Positions 13,372-13,635 of a stretch of 13,635 nucleotides of DNA are shown in pieces. The stretch spans positions 1 to 13,635 of the forward strand of contig JAOPYS010000128.1 of the NCBI GenBank assembly GCA_025964465.1, given 5' to 3'. The first letter of the stretch is position 1. The number at the start of each line of letters is the position of its first letter. The translations under genes and the position numbers were made by a program. The stretch is from Thermoleophilia bacterium. GTDB taxonomy: Bacteria; Actinomycetota; Thermoleophilia; Gaiellales; SKUG01. A model generated the notes under the pieces. It did not search any database. It was given only the letters and a program-made list of their open reading frames with translations, and was not told where the DNA came from.

Positions 13372-13635
13372 TCAGGCGTTCGGCGTGATGGTGGCGTTCG
13401 GCACGCCGTTCTTCACCGCGTCGATCTCGCCGGGAGCGGAGGTCCAGGACGCACCGTTGGGCGTCGTGACCGAGTAGGAGGTCGGGGCGGCAGCCGTCGG
13501 CTGCGGGGCCGGGGTCGACACCGGCGCGGTGGGCGTGGTCACGTGCGTGCTCGCCGCGGGCGCCGTCGGGTGCGTGGTCGCGTGCTGCACGTGGGCGGCA
13601 GGCGCTGCCGGCCGGTGCGCGGCCGCTGCAGGTGC
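13372..13635 (-). CDS. Pro/Thr-rich protein with C-terminal ATITP module, partial (N-terminus beyond window)
   Basis: The minus-strand frame is open from the window edge to a TGA at 13374-13372, giving 87 residues of the C-terminus. An Ala/His/Pro/Thr-rich linker (1-48) leads to PTAAAPTSYSVTTPNG and then ASWTSAPGEIDAVKNG, ending VPNATITPNA. This is the same module as at the end of the 168-residue protein: PTAAAPTSYSV is identical and the Trp, the (E/I)DA and the ATITP are conserved. A GTG at 13590 exists, but the frame continues upstream of it with the same composition, so the gene should start outside the window. It lies 39 bp upstream of apbE and probably shares its mRNA. The function is unknown. 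Confidence 0.75.
   Translation of the reverse strand, partial: APAAAAHRPAAPAAHVQHATTHPTAPAASTHVTTPTAPVSTPAPQPTAAAPTSYSVTTPNGASWTSAPGEIDAVKNGVPNATITPNA

Overview
The window is very GC-rich DNA from one bacterial chromosome. Real genes show strong G/C bias at third codon positions, which also creates long spurious frames on the opposite strand. The secreted protein at 5555 starts with a YANVMATLAMFVALGG-type signal sequence followed by collagen-like triplets. This style, together with GTG starts and a leaderless promoter, points to an actinobacterium, most likely Thermoleophilia/Solirubrobacterales (Patulibacter-, Solirubrobacter- or Conexibacter-like). That placement is inference from sequence style, not from a search.

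Layout. (1) 1-2298, minus strand: a tightly packed operon of four genes. It opens with two paralogous small proteins whose pattern recalls the N-terminal half of the thermolysin/fungalysin propeptide (FTP) domain. A DUF3626-like protein follows, then an unrecognised gene cut by the window edge. (2) 2299-2612: divergent intergenic region. (3) 2613-4607, plus: a membrane-bound GAF-containing sensor histidine kinase with no response regulator in view. (4) 4624-5004: an FmdB-type zinc-ribbon protein with a Ser/Gly tail and an apparently leaderless start. (5) 5070-5181: tRNA-Asp(GUC) and its terminator, followed by about 370 bp without a credible gene. (6) 5555-6799: a secreted collagen-like/beta-helix protein. 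(7) about 6893-10238: three genes joined by ATGA overlaps, encoding a GT28/MGDG-synthase-like glycosyltransferase, an NAD-dependent epimerase and a RimK-like ATP-grasp ligase. (8) 10285-11676: a four-helix membrane protein read in the same open frame as a YcnI/DUF1775 copper-binding protein. (9) 11835-13635: a Pro/Thr-rich small protein, a convergent ApbE FAD:protein FMN transferase, and upstream of ApbE a partial paralogue of the small protein.

How parts may work together. The GT28-epimerase-ATP-grasp set is the clearest candidate biosynthetic unit, plausibly making or decorating a glycolipid or cell-surface glycan that receives an amino acid or peptide. ApbE is flanked by two proteins that share a short C-terminal module ending in ATITP. 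This end weakly resembles the SGAT(I/L)T flavinylation site of FMN-binding domains, so they are possible small flavinylation substrates. YcnI plus a His-containing membrane partner suggests copper handling. The first operon has no recognised pathway.
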